DNA of 39,587 bases from Actinoalloteichus_B caeruleus (GCF_000718005.1 NZ_JODV01000026.1); one strand, 5' to 3'. Positions 6,236-14,993 are shown, numbered from the stretch's first letter. Notes: generated by a model from the letters alone, not told the origin. Made by a program: numbers and translations.

Positions 6236-6350
6236 CACGACGGGACGCGCCCGGGAGGGACGCCGCCGCCCTCGGCCTGACCTGGGCGTGTTCCGGTTTC
6301 CCCTCGCGCAACTACCTGAATTCCGTTCAAGTGCTTGTTACCCTCGCCGC

Positions 6351-6773
6351 ATGACCCGAGACCACCAGCTGTCGGCGGCGCTCGCCGTGGCCCGGCTGCG
6401 GATCGTCGAACGGCGCACCAGGGCGGGTGGTCGCGGGTACGTCGTGTCCTGCCTGCTGATGGCGGCGGCCGTGACGGCCTTCTACACCGGTCTGAAGGTG
6501 GCCCCGACGGTCGCTCCGGGAGACCTCGTGGTGCCCGCGTCCCTGCTCGTGTTGGGACTGCTGGGCCTCGCCGTCGCCCGTCTGCGCAGCGCCGACCCGC
6601 GCGCCGTGGAACTCGAACGGCCAGCGCTGTGCGCGAGCGCCGCACTGGCCCTGGTAGCCCTGCTCATGAACCGCTTCGTCGTCCCCAGCGGCCTGACACC
6701 CTGGGCGGTGCTGTTCGGCCTGCTCCCCGCGCTCCCCTACCTGGTCCTCGCCTGGCGGGCAGCGCGCCGGTGA
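6351..6773 (+). CDS. Small integral membrane protein, partner of a winged-helix regulator
   Basis: A 140-residue protein with four hydrophobic segments, about residues 26-47 (YVVSCLLMAAAVTAFYTG), 59-77, 90-108 and 114-134. Start taken at the ATG at 6351; the frame is open upstream but has no codon pattern there. Its stop overlaps the GTG of the following winged-helix gene (GTGA), so the two are co-translated. Membrane protein plus winged-helix pairs are common in actinobacteria, but their function is not established. The gene sits at the edge of the toxin island, where composition returns to high G+C. Confidence 0.8.
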   Translation: MTRDHQLSAALAVARLRIVERRTRAGGRGYVVSCLLMAAAVTAFYTGLKVAPTVAPGDLVVPASLLVLGLLGLAVARLRSADPRAVELERPALCASAALALVALLMNRFVVPSGLTPWAVLFGLLPALPYLVLAWRAARR

Positions 6774-7078
6774 GCCCGCGCACCGCCGACTACCGGCGGC
6801 GCCTCGACGAGCTGATCCACACCCCGGTCCGGCTGTCGGTGATGGCGCTGCTGGCCAGGAGCGACCGGGTGACGTTCGGCTACCTGCGGGACACCGTGGA
6901 CGTCAGCGACTCCCTGCTGTCCAAGCACATGGCCACCCTGGAACGCGCCGGGTACGTCACCGTGACCAAGGGACACGAGGGACGCCGACCCCGGACCTGG
7001 TACTCGCTCACCGACCGGGGACGGCGGGCCTTCCTCGGCTACCGGCAGGCGCTGCGCCATCTCCTCGACTCCGAGTGA
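6770..7078 (+). CDS. Winged-helix DNA-binding transcriptional regulator (HTH_34/MarR-like)
   Basis: A 102-residue protein. Residues about 12-95 form one winged helix: LDELIHTPVRLSVMALLARS, then VTFGYLRDTVDVSDSLLSKH (recognition helix) and MATLERAGYVTVTKGHEGRR for the wing. This is the one-domain type often called transcriptional regulator of the winged helix DNA-binding family. It overlaps the preceding membrane protein by 4 bases. It probably autoregulates the pair. Upstream of 6351, near 6328-6339, TCAAGTGCTTG is a weak inverted repeat that could be an operator. Confidence 0.85.
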   Translation: MSPRTADYRRRLDELIHTPVRLSVMALLARSDRVTFGYLRDTVDVSDSLLSKHMATLERAGYVTVTKGHEGRRPRTWYSLTDRGRRAFLGYRQALRHLLDSE

Positions 7079-7480
7079 CGCCGGGCCCGGCCGCCCCGCG
7101 CTCCCCGGCCCACCCGGCCATCCCGGCGTCCGAACACCCGACCCGGGCCGGGGCCGGTGCTCGGCGACCGACGCCGGCCGGGTGTCCCACGCGGGCCCGG
7201 GGCCGGACGAGACGTCCGACGACCCCCGCCGGGCTGGGCGAACGCGGGGTCAGGACCAGCCACAGCGGACAGTCCATGCTGGTCGGCGCGCCGGCCCCCT
7301 CCGGGGTGGGGACTGGCCGGCCTCGCCCTGCTGGCAGAGTGTGACGATCGACGTCACCGGCATGGCACACGCGGAAGTGTCGGACCTCCCGGCAAGATCG
7401 AAGGAGAAGGAGATCATCGATGGGACCGGGGCGCGGCACGACCGCGGCACACCCCGACAACGCCGGGAGGATGGTGCCCA
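7079..7480. other. Intergenic region without a supported gene
   Basis: G+C-rich, with no ORF showing protein-like sequence. AAGGAGAAGGAG at about 7401-7412 precedes an ATG at 7420, but that frame does not join the exonuclease gene; it could encode at most a short leader. The exonuclease promoter must lie here. Confidence 0.5.
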
Positions 7481-8773
7481 GTGACCGGATACGCGGTGGT
7501 CGACCTCGAAACGACCGGACTGGCGGCCGCCTTGCACGACCGGGTGGTCGAGATCGCGATCCTGCACGTAGACCGCGACGGGACGATCACCGACGAGTGG
7601 TGCACCCTCATCAACCCGCACCGGGACCTCGGTCCGCAGCACGTGCACGGGATCTCCGCCTCCGATGTTCGGGGCGCGCCCACGTTTGACCGGGTGGCCG
7701 GTCTCGTCGCCGAGAAGCTCGCCGGCCGGGTCCTCGTGGCCCACAACCTCTCCTTCGACGCCGGCTTCCTCAGCGCCGAGTTCGCCAGGGCCGGGGTGAC
7801 CGTGCCCCTGGACGCCGAGACCGGTGTGTGCACCATGCGGCTCGCCAAGAAGTACCTGCCCCGTTCCCGGCGGTCGCTGGCCGCCTGCTGCGCGGCGGTG
7901 GGCCTGCGGCAGACCGCGGCCCACGAGGCGTTGCACGACGCCCGCGCCGCCGCCGGGCTCCTCGGCTACTACCTGGGCGCCGCGGGCCGGCCCGAGCCGT
8001 GGGCCGACCTGTTCGACCGCGCCGAGAACGCCCGCTGGCCGTTACTCCCGGTGTGGGACCTGCCCGAGCACACGCGTCGCCGCCGCGTCCCCCTCGGTGA
8101 ACGCCCGCACTTCCTCGAACGCCTGCCCGAGGGTCACTGCGACGCGCCGGCGGAGGCGGCCAGCGCCGAGGCCTACCTCGCCCTGCTGGACACCGCGCTG
8201 CTCGACCACGTCATCTCGCAGTCCGAACAGGACGCGCTGGTCGACCTGGCCGGGCGCCTGGACCTGCGCAGGGAGACCGCCCGCGACCTGCACCGGGCGT
8301 ACCTGCGGGCCTCGGTGCTCGCCCGCACCACCACCCCGTTCCCGGCCAGCGGCCGGCTGGCCGCCCCCGTCCTCGAACGGGAGACCACGAGCCTGGTGCG
8401 GCTCGCCGCGCTGCTCGGGCTGTCCGCCGGCGAGGCGGCCGAGGCGGACCGGGCCGCCCGGGACCGCGCACCGCGCCCATCGGCCCCTGGCCAGGCGGAG
8501 GCCGTCGCCAGGCCGGGCCGGTTCGCCCTGGCCCAGGGTGACCGGGTGGTGTTCACCGGTGCCACCCGCGAACCCCGGGAGGTGTGGCAGCACCGCGCGG
8601 CGGCGGCCGGGTTGGCCGTGACGCCGGAGAACGTCAGCCGGCGGACGCGGCTCGTGGTCGCCGCCGACCCGGACTCGATGTCCACCAAGGCCCGCCGGGC
8701 CCGTGCCTACCAGATCCCCATCGTCACCGAGGACGGCTTCGCCCGGCTCCTGGCGGGGATGGGAGCGTCCTGA
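7481..8773 (+). CDS. DnaQ-like 3'-5' exonuclease with C-terminal BRCT domain
   Basis: A 430-residue protein. GTG start at 7481 with GGGAGG ten bases upstream; the frame is open further 5' but not protein-like. Residues 1-165 are a DEDDh exonuclease: VVDLETTGL supplies Asp8 and Glu10, HNLSFD Asp93, and HEALHDAR His148 and Asp153, so all five catalytic residues are present. Residues about 343-430 are a BRCT domain (FALAQGDRVVFTGATREPRE, then RRTRLVVAADPDSMSTKARR and YQIPIVTEDGFARLLAGMG), like the BRCT of NAD-dependent DNA ligases. Actinobacteria commonly carry this exonuclease-BRCT architecture as a stand-alone protein. A role in DNA repair or end trimming is likely. It converges on the esterase gene. 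Confidence 0.9.
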   Translation: MTGYAVVDLETTGLAAALHDRVVEIAILHVDRDGTITDEWCTLINPHRDLGPQHVHGISASDVRGAPTFDRVAGLVAEKLAGRVLVAHNLSFDAGFLSAEFARAGVTVPLDAETGVCTMRLAKKYLPRSRRSLAACCAAVGLRQTAAHEALHDARAAAGLLGYYLGAAGRPEPWADLFDRAENARWPLLPVWDLPEHTRRRRVPLGERPHFLERLPEGHCDAPAEAASAEAYLALLDTALLDHVISQSEQDALVDLAGRLDLRRETARDLHRAYLRASVLARTTTPFPASGRLAAPVLERETTSLVRLAALLGLSAGEAAEADRAARDRAPRPSAPGQAEAVARPGRFALAQGDRVVFTGATREPREVWQHRAAAAGLAVTPENVSRRTRLVVAADPDSMSTKARRARAYQIPIVTEDGFARLLAGMGAS

Positions 8774-8819
8774 GCGGGGCGGTGCCACGCACGGCCCGGC
8801 CCGGCGTGCCCCCGGCCGT

Positions 8820-9842
8820 TCACGGCGTCGTCAGGACGGCCTCCGGAGCCGGTTCGGTTCCCTGGTCGCCGAGGAAGCGCCGCAGGTGCGCCAGTTGCCG
8901 CTCGGTGTGCCCGGCCGGCGGCACGTGCCATCCGAACGGGAAGACCGCCAGCTCCTTGGGGGCGGCGATCTCGTGGTATGCGGCGTACACCGTGGACGGC
9001 GGGCAGACGGTGTCCATCAGGCCGACGCTGACCAGCGTGGGCGCGGTGATCCGCCTGGCCAACAGCGCGCAGTCCACGTAGGTCAGGGTGCGCAGCGCGG
9101 CCGGCACCAGGTCGTCGTGCCGGGACAGGAACTCGGAGATCTCCAGGTAGGGGTGCTCGGAGCCGATGGTCACGGCGCGGGCCAGGTCGCAGAGGAACGG
9201 CACGTCCGCCTGGCAGACCCGCACCAGGTCCGGGGCCAGCGCGGCCGCCGCCAGGGCCAGCCCGCCGCCCTGGCTCCCGCCGCGCACCGCGATCCGCTCC
9301 GGGTCCACCCCGGGGAGTCCGGCGGTGACCTCCACCGCCCGCACCGCGTCCGTGATGAGCCGGGTGACGTAGTAGTGCTCGGGATCGGCGATGCCCCGGG
9401 TCATCACCCCCGGGTACTCGGAACCCCCGGGGCCGGTGGGGCGGTCCCCGGTCGACCCGACCATCGACCTGCCGCCCTGGCCCCGGTTGTCCATGACGAC
9501 CACCGCGTACCCGACGGCCGGGAGCAGCGCGTGTTCCCAGGGGAGCCCCCGGGCGCCGCCGTACCCGATGTAGGTGACCACGGTCGGGAGCGGCGTGGTC
9601 CCGGAGCCGGGGGGACGCAGGTACCAGCCTCGGACGCGGTCCCCGCCGGCGCCGGAGAACTCCAGGTCGTAGGCGGTCAGCGCGCCGTACTCGTCGGGGC
9701 GGTACCGGCGCAGCGCGGGGGGTGTCGCCGCGGTCCGGGCCGCGTCGAGCCGGTCGGACCACCACTGGTCGAGGCCGGGGGGTTCCTCGGCGGTGACGCG
9801 GTGGGTCTCCAACTCGGCGGGGGGCAGGTCGAACTGCGGCAT
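8820..9842 (-). CDS. Acetyl xylan esterase / cephalosporin-C deacetylase (AXE1 family)
   Basis: A 340-residue alpha/beta hydrolase with no signal peptide, so cytoplasmic. Start set at the ATG at 9842, where homology with the family begins (MPQFDLPPAELETH); the frame stays open far upstream, but that part is not protein-like. The catalytic triad can be placed as Ser190 in RGGSQGGG, Asp277 in GLMDTVCPP and His306 in FGWHVPPAG, matching the spacing of the Thermotoga enzyme. YIGYGGARG (residues 91-99) is the oxyanion region. These enzymes remove acetyl groups from short xylo-oligosaccharides and similar esters. It is a single gene that could complement the oligosaccharide operon downstream. Confidence 0.92.
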   Translation of the reverse strand: MPQFDLPPAELETHRVTAEEPPGLDQWWSDRLDAARTAATPPALRRYRPDEYGALTAYDLEFSGAGGDRVRGWYLRPPGSGTTPLPTVVTYIGYGGARGLPWEHALLPAVGYAVVVMDNRGQGGRSMVGSTGDRPTGPGGSEYPGVMTRGIADPEHYYVTRLITDAVRAVEVTAGLPGVDPERIAVRGGSQGGGLALAAAALAPDLVRVCQADVPFLCDLARAVTIGSEHPYLEISEFLSRHDDLVPAALRTLTYVDCALLARRITAPTLVSVGLMDTVCPPSTVYAAYHEIAAPKELAVFPFGWHVPPAGHTERQLAHLRRFLGDQGTEPAPEAVLTTP

Positions 9843-10062
9843 CCCGGTATCAGACCTGGTCTGCCACCGGGACGGGAAGTGCTTGGCCACTTCCGGAAAT
9901 CCGGGGAGCGTGGTTCGGGGTGGAGTGGCCGGCCCGGTGCGCGGGCAGCGCCGGGGGAACGAACGCGAGCCCCGTACTCGCCGCCCGACTCGGTCGATCT
10001 GATCACCGGGGGCGCCCGGGGAACTACGATGGGTGTCCACGGGGCGCGCACGGGGAGGACGC

Positions 10063-10431
10063 ATGGCGGGGTGGCGGAACGCGTTGGTCGGGGTCGGGGC
10101 GGCTCTGGTCACGAGCGCGGTGGGGGTGGCGGTGAACCTGGCCACCGACTGGCGGACGAACCTCGTCGCCTGGGGTGCGGTCGTCGGGTTGTCGGTGGTC
10201 GCCGGGCTGGTCGCGACCTGGGCGGTTCCTGCCGCGCGGTCGGCGGGCCGGGACTCGGAGTCGCACCCGGCGCCGCCGGGTCGGGCCGCTGACCCGGCGG
10301 CGGGCGATGGTGACGGCGACGTGCGGAACACCATCAGCGGCACGGTGCACGGCTCGGTGGTGCAGGCGCGCACCGTGGAGGGCGGTGTCCACCAGTACGG
10401 GCCCCCGCCGAGCCGGAACGGCCGGCGCTGA
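10063..10431 (+). CDS. Two-helix membrane protein with a C-terminal amyloid-like (RHIM/BASS3-type) motif
   Basis: A 122-residue protein. Start at the ATG at 10063 with GGGGAGG upstream; a GTG at 10033 is less likely. Residues 5-26 and 33-56 are two transmembrane helices. Residues 57-86 are a polar, Pro/Gly/Asp-rich linker. Residues 88-112 read RNTISGTVHGSVVQARTVEG then GVHQY. The pattern N-x-ISGTVHG-x-VVQA-x-x-x-x-GGVH recurs in actinobacterial signalling proteins and resembles the RHIM-like bacterial amyloid signalling sequences (BASS3), where V-Q-A/V-G is the core. Here the core is VVQAR. Such motifs connect immune receptors to cell-death effectors. No receptor with a matching motif is seen in the window. 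The amyloid reading is inference. Confidence 0.7.
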   Translation: MAGWRNALVGVGAALVTSAVGVAVNLATDWRTNLVAWGAVVGLSVVAGLVATWAVPAARSAGRDSESHPAPPGRAADPAAGDGDGDVRNTISGTVHGSVVQARTVEGGVHQYGPPPSRNGRR

Positions 10432-10460
10432 GGTCGCCGTCGACGGTGTGGCCGGGCGCG

Positions 10461-10501
10461 CACCCCTCGTGCCGGTCCGCGAACCGCCGGCACGAGGGGT
10501 G
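10461..10501 (+). terminator. Long perfect hairpin terminator
   Basis: CACCCCTCGTGCCGG at 10461-10475 pairs perfectly with 10487-10501. It lies 30 bases after the amyloid-motif gene. No T-run, as usual for this base composition. Confidence 0.75.
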
Positions 10502-11006
10502 GCGGGTTCTCGTCCATCCCGGGGCGGGTCGTCTTCTCCGGGGGGCGGGTGCGAGTTGGTGATTCGGCCGCACCGGGCCGACCGGCCCCGGCGGGTCGGC
10601 GTCCGGAGGGGCCGCACCGCGCTGCCACCGGTCGTCGACGAGGGCGACCGGATTCGTGCCGGGGGTGGTGAGCTGGATCGTTCGGGTGGCGGCCCCGAGG
10701 TGGAGCCCCGGGGGCTGACCCCGGCCTGACCCCGGGCATCCGATCCGGTCCCGTCATCGGTCGGGAGAGGACGGGGCCGGCCCTCCGGTCCTTGGGTTTC
10801 CCCGGCGCCGGACCCCGGGCTCCCGGGAACGGGATCGACGGCACGCGCCCCGCGCGGTGCCGGGGACGACCCACGGCACCGGGCCCGCGTCGTGGTGGCC
10901 GGCCGGTTCGGGTGAGGATGGGAGCAGGCACCGTCGTCGCGCGCTCGTCCCGGGCCGCCGGCACGACGCCGGGCACCGCCCACCGAGACCGAGAACAGGA
11001 CCTTCC
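10502..11006. other. Intergenic region without a supported gene
   Basis: About 500 bases of G+C-rich DNA. Long ORFs on both strands have the Arg/Pro/Gly-rich look of shadow frames. The promoter of the TVP38-like gene is expected near its end; no clear -10/-35 pair was found. Confidence 0.4.
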
Positions 11007-11756
11007 ATGCTCCCGTCCTGGCCGTCCACGCCGGACAACCCCAGCCGGGACGACCCAGGTCGCGGCGACGACAGCCCGTCCCCACCCGACCCGAGCCGGC
11101 ACGGCCGGACCGCCGTTCCGCTCATTCCGCTGGTCGCGCTGGTCGCGCTGGTCGCGGTGCCGTTGGCCGTCGTGGCCACCGCCCCCGACGTCGAAGCGGT
11201 GCGGGCCTGGGTGGCGGCGACGGGACCGTTGGCCGCCCCGGCGTTCCTGGTGGCGTTCGTCCTCGGTTCGGTGATCGCCCTGCCCAAACCCGTGCTGAGC
11301 GTGGCGGCCGGTCTGCTGTTCCCGGCCGGTCCCGCCGTGGCGTTGACCGTGCTCGGGTCGACCGGTGGGGCGGTGCTGTCGTTCCTGCTCGCCCGCCGGC
11401 TGCGCCGACCGGCCCTCGGGGAGGTGGTGGACCGGCCCGGGATGCGGCGGCTGGCCGAGGTCCTCGACCGGGGCGGGCTGGTCGGCATCCTCCTCCTGCG
11501 GCTGGCCCCGGTGCTGCCCTTCGCCCTGGTCAACTACGGTGCGGGGCTGCTGGGCACCCGGTTGCCGCCCTTCGCGCTCGGCACCGCCCTCGGTGTCATC
11601 CCCGCGAGCGTGGGCTACGTCCTGGTCGGTGACCTCGCCGCCGCGTACCTCGGACCGCCCGCACTGGTGGCCGTGGCGGTGTTCGCCCTCGCCGGAGGGG
11701 CGGTACACCTCGTTCGACGGCACCGTCGACACCGGCGCCCACCGCCCGGGCCCTGA
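11007..11756 (+). CDS. TVP38/TMEM64 (DedA/SNARE-associated) family membrane protein
   Basis: A 249-residue protein from the ATG at 11007. Residues 1-35 are a polar Pro/Asp-rich N-terminus. A first helix follows (LIPLVALVALVAVPLAVVA, about 39-58), then the VTT/DedA core: FLVAFVLGSVIALPKPVLSV, AAGLLFPAGPAVALTVLGST, the re-entrant GGAVLSFLLARRL, then LLLRLAPVLPFALVNYGAGL and LGTALGVIPASVGYVLVGDL. The motif [FL]-x-R-x-x-P-x-[LI]-P-[FY]-x-x-x-N-Y is characteristic. Bacterial members are thought to act in lipid or undecaprenyl-phosphate movement across the membrane. It is a single gene between two intergenic regions. Confidence 0.9.
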   Translation: MLPSWPSTPDNPSRDDPGRGDDSPSPPDPSRHGRTAVPLIPLVALVALVAVPLAVVATAPDVEAVRAWVAATGPLAAPAFLVAFVLGSVIALPKPVLSVAAGLLFPAGPAVALTVLGSTGGAVLSFLLARRLRRPALGEVVDRPGMRRLAEVLDRGGLVGILLLRLAPVLPFALVNYGAGLLGTRLPPFALGTALGVIPASVGYVLVGDLAAAYLGPPALVAVAVFALAGGAVHLVRRHRRHRRPPPGP

Positions 11757-12150
11757 CGCCTCCCGACCACGCCGCGCCTCCCGGGGCCCGTCCCCGACGA
11801 CCGGGCGCCGGCGCGGGCCAGCGCGTTCCGCCGATCGGATCCGTCAACGTTGTCATCACGGGCGCGCGGGAATCGCGGCCGATTCTACGAAAAGAACACG
11901 AGTCCAACAACAGCCCCATTCGGACGGTATTCCAGGAGGCCGCAAGCTGCCGGTCAGTCGCTGTCGCTCACCCGAACGGCAGGGCGCGCACCGGCAGAAC
12001 GAGCAGTCCGGACGTGACTGTTGACTTCCTCAGTGGAACAACACTAAGAAAGCCCCAGAAGAAACCTCAGGGAAACAGGTGGGACATTTCGGCGCCGCCG
12101 CGGAACCGCGCGCGACGCCGCGACGGATTCGCTGACGGAAGGGTTTTCCG
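11757..12150. promoter_or_regulatory. Upstream region of the mannoside transport operon
   Basis: This gap is less G+C-rich than its surroundings (11871-11920 and 12014-12075), as a regulatory region would be. TTGACT at 12021-12026 followed after 17 bases by CTAAGA is a weak promoter candidate. I found no convincing palindromic operator and there is no regulator gene next to the operon. Confidence 0.35.
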
Positions 12151-13866
12151 ATGCCGGGCTCACCATCGACTGGTTCGGCGTCGACCGCGTCGAACGACGC
12201 GATTCCCCGTTCGACACGCGCGCCGCGCCGCCGCACCGTCCTGACCGCGCTGGCCGCCACCGCCGCGTTCACCGCCGCAGCCTGCTCCGGTGACGCCGCG
12301 ACCGGAACGGCGACGAACTCCCTCACCATCTACGACGGCGCCACCGGCCAGTTCTCCAGCAACTTCAACCCGTTCCTGGAGACCTCCAACGGCGCGGCGC
12401 GGGGCATCATCTACGAGACGCTGCTGTTCTTCAACCGCGCCGCCGCCGACGACGTCCGGCCCGTCCTGGCCGAGGACCACTCGTGGTCCGAGGACGGCAC
12501 CACCGTCACCTTCACCCTCCGTGAGGGCGTCCGCTGGTCCGACGGTGAACCGTTCACCAGCGACGACGTCGTCCACACCTTCGAGGCGATGGCCGAGCAC
12601 CCCGGGCTGAACAAGGCTGCCCTGCCCATCGTGTCCGCGACCGCCCACAGCGACACCGAGGTGTCGATCACGCTCGACCGGCCCTCCTACAGCGACCTGT
12701 GGTTCATCGCCGGCCAGACCTACATCGTCCCGGAACACCTCTGGGCCGACCTCGAGGACCCGGTCACCCACCTCAACTCCGACCCCGTCGGAACCGGGGC
12801 GTTCGCCCTCGACTCGTTCTCCGCGCAGAGCATCGGTCTGGCCGCGAACACCGACTACTGGGACCCGGAGAAACCCCACCTGGACACCGTGCGGTTCGTC
12901 TCCCACAGCGGGAACCAGACCGCGCTCTCCGCGTTGCAGGCGGGTCAGGTCGACTGGTCCGGGATCTTCATTCCCGATGTGGAGAACACCTTCGTCAACC
13001 GGGCCGAGGGAAACGTCTCCCTCGCCGTCCCGCAGTTCATCACCGTGTTGATGCCCAACCTGGAGGAGGGCCCGACCCGGGACCGGGCGGTCCGCGAGGC
13101 CATCTACCACGGAATCGAACGCGAGCAGATCAATGATCTCGCTTTCGAGGGATACCACGAACTCCCCTCACCGGCGCAGATCATCCTGCCCCGCGACGAG
13201 GCGTGGCTCGCCGAGGAGTTCCGGGACGAGTTCGCCGGCCACGATCCCGACCGGGCCCGCCGGATCCTTGAGGACGCCGGCTACGAGGAGGGCGGCGACG
13301 GGGTGTTCGTCTCCCCCGACGGCGACCGCCTCAGCCTGGCCGTGAAGGTCGTCACCGGCTACACCGACCAGATCAACGCCATCCAGGTGATGACCGAGCA
13401 GCTCGCCGAGGTCGGCATCGAGCTGCGCACCCAGGAGGTCTCCCGGGCCGCCTTCGTGTCGGACCGGGACAACGGCCGGTTCGAACTCGCCATCGACAGC
13501 CTCTACGGCGGCCCCGACCCCTTCGGCCTCTACGACGACTTCCTGAACAGCGCCGCCGCCGCGCCCCTCGGCGAACCCGCATCGAAGAACTACGCCCGGT
13601 TCCGCGACGACGAGGTCGACGAGGCCCTCACCCGCATCGCCGGCACCGACGACGGGGAGCAGCACCGCGAGGCCTACGCGACCATCCAACGCCGTGTCGC
13701 CGAGGAACTGCCCTACATCCCCGTGCTCCAGACCCACGGCGTCGCCCAGTTCGCCGGCGGCAGGGTTACCGGTTGGCCCACCGAGGACGACCCGTACGCG
13801 CTGCCCATGCCCTACAGCTATCCCGACATCGGCATCGTCACCGCCAACCTGCGTCCCGCCGGGTGA
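12151..13866 (+). CDS. ABC transporter solute-binding lipoprotein, family 5 (DppA/OppA-like)
   Basis: A 571-residue protein. The N-terminus has APRRRTVLTALAATAAFTAA followed by Cys45, a lipobox preceded by a twin-arginine-like stretch, so it is anchored outside the membrane. The mature part is a family-5 binding protein: VRPVLAEDHSWSEDGTTVTF, TLREGVRWSDGEPFTSDDVV (the classical signature) and the C-terminal lobe with ARFRDDEVDEAL. Family-5 proteins bind peptides, but a branch binds oligosaccharides such as cello- and manno-oligosaccharides. The beta-mannosidase at the end of the operon points to manno-oligosaccharides. Start at the ATG at 12151 with GGAAGG upstream. Confidence 0.9.
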   Translation: MPGSPSTGSASTASNDAIPRSTRAPRRRTVLTALAATAAFTAAACSGDAATGTATNSLTIYDGATGQFSSNFNPFLETSNGAARGIIYETLLFFNRAAADDVRPVLAEDHSWSEDGTTVTFTLREGVRWSDGEPFTSDDVVHTFEAMAEHPGLNKAALPIVSATAHSDTEVSITLDRPSYSDLWFIAGQTYIVPEHLWADLEDPVTHLNSDPVGTGAFALDSFSAQSIGLAANTDYWDPEKPHLDTVRFVSHSGNQTALSALQAGQVDWSGIFIPDVENTFVNRAEGNVSLAVPQFITVLMPNLEEGPTRDRAVREAIYHGIEREQINDLAFEGYHELPSPAQIILPRDEAWLAEEFRDEFAGHDPDRARRILEDAGYEEGGDGVFVSPDGDRLSLAVKVVTGYTDQINAIQVMTEQLAEVGIELRTQEVSRAAFVSDRDNGRFELAIDSLYGGPDPFGLYDDFLNSAAAAPLGEPASKNYARFRDDEVDEALTRIAGTDDGEQHREAYATIQRRVAEELPYIPVLQTHGVAQFAGGRVTGWPTEDDPYALPMPYSYPDIGIVTANLRPAG

Positions 13867-13995
13867 CGCGGTGATCCCCACCGGCATGGCGGGCGGCGGC
13901 GCGCACCGCACCCGCCCGGCGGCTCCCGGCCCGCGCGCCCTCGTCCCCGCCCAGCCAACCGCTTCGGGCCGATCCGCGAGCGGCGGGAGGTGAGC

Positions 13996-14991
13996 ATGCG
14001 GCACCTGGGACGCAAACTCGCCTTCTACCTGGTCGCGCTATGGGCCGCGGTCACCGTGAACTTCCTGCTGCCCCGCCTCATGCCGGGCGATCCCGTCGAC
14101 GCGTTGCTCTCCCGCATGCAGCAGACGGGGGGAGCGGTCAGCCCCGAGGCCCGCCAGGCGCTGGAGGTGATGCTCGGGTCCGGTGGGCAGGAGAACCTGG
14201 CCGCCCAGTACCTGACCTACCTGGGCAACCTCCTGCGCGGCGACTTCGGGGTCTCCGCCACCTACTTCCCGACCCCGGTGTCCACCGTCCTCACCCAGTC
14301 CCTGCCCTGGACCCTGGTGCTCGTCGGCCTGTCCACGGTCGTCTCCTTCGTCCTCGGCGTCACCCTCGGCGCGCTCGTCGGCTGGCGACGCGGCCGGTGG
14401 TCCGACGCGCTGGTGCCCGCCACCACCTTCCTCGCCGCCGTGCCCTACTTCTGGCTGGCGCTGGTCCTGGTGTTCGTGTTCGGTGCCACCCTCGGCCTGT
14501 TCCCCCTCACCGGCGGCTACGACTACGGCCTCGAGGTCGGGTTCAGCGGGCCGTTCCTCGCCTCCGCCCTGCACCACGGGCTGCTGCCGGCGATCACGAT
14601 CGTCCTCAGCTCCGTGGGCACCTGGTTGCTGGGCATGCGCAACATGACGGTGTCCACGATGGCGGAGGACTACGTCCTCACCGCCCAGGCGAAGGGGCTG
14701 CGGCCCCGCCGGGTCCTCGTGACCTACGCGGCCCGCAACGCCGTCATCCCCAGCCTCGCGAGCTTCGCGATCTCGCTCGGCTTCGTCGTCAGCGGCTCCA
14801 TCGTCACCGAAGCCGTGTTCTCCTACCCCGGCATCGGGTTCACCCTGCTCCAGGCGGTGCAGAACAACGACTACCCGCTCATGCAGGCCGTCTTCCTCGT
14901 CATCACCCTCGCGGTGCTCGGAGCGAACCTGCTCGTCGACCTGCTGCATGCGGTGATCGACCCCAGGACACGGCAGACAGGGGGACGGTGA
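13996..14991 (+). CDS. ABC transporter permease, DppB/OppB type
   Basis: 331 residues. Start at the ATG at 13996 (GGGAGG five bases before); a GTG two codons earlier is possible. Six hydrophobic segments, beginning with KLAFYLVALWAAVTVNFLLPRLMPGDPVD, the typical OppB N-terminus with its LMPGDP motif. The cytoplasmic EAA loop reads EDYVLTAQAKGLRPRRVLVT with the conserved A-x-x-x-G. A long periplasmic loop lies between helices 1 and 2. It forms the membrane pore with the next gene, which starts 3 bases after its stop. The 130 bases before it contain no gene. Confidence 0.92.
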   Translation: MRHLGRKLAFYLVALWAAVTVNFLLPRLMPGDPVDALLSRMQQTGGAVSPEARQALEVMLGSGGQENLAAQYLTYLGNLLRGDFGVSATYFPTPVSTVLTQSLPWTLVLVGLSTVVSFVLGVTLGALVGWRRGRWSDALVPATTFLAAVPYFWLALVLVFVFGATLGLFPLTGGYDYGLEVGFSGPFLASALHHGLLPAITIVLSSVGTWLLGMRNMTVSTMAEDYVLTAQAKGLRPRRVLVTYAARNAVIPSLASFAISLGFVVSGSIVTEAVFSYPGIGFTLLQAVQNNDYPLMQAVFLVITLAVLGANLLVDLLHAVIDPRTRQTGGR

Positions 14992-14993
14992 GG

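Noticed and set aside
5703..6354. Overlapping 135-202 codon ORFs on both strands around the integrase relic
   Set aside because: They come from a decayed high-G+C gene. Integrase similarity is spread over several minus-strand frames, so none is a real intact gene.
7157..7480. In-frame extension of the exonuclease gene to 7157
   Set aside because: The added part has no exonuclease similarity. The DEDDh domain starts directly after the GTG at 7481.
11127..11175. Short tandem repeat GCTGGTCGC
   Set aside because: It encodes the LVALVALVA membrane helix of the TVP38-like protein and needs no other explanation.
9843..11732. Upstream extension of the esterase ORF on the minus strand (open to 11732)
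   Set aside because: The added 630 residues are Arg/Gly/Pro-rich and overlap two real + strand genes. Family homology begins at the ATG at 9842.
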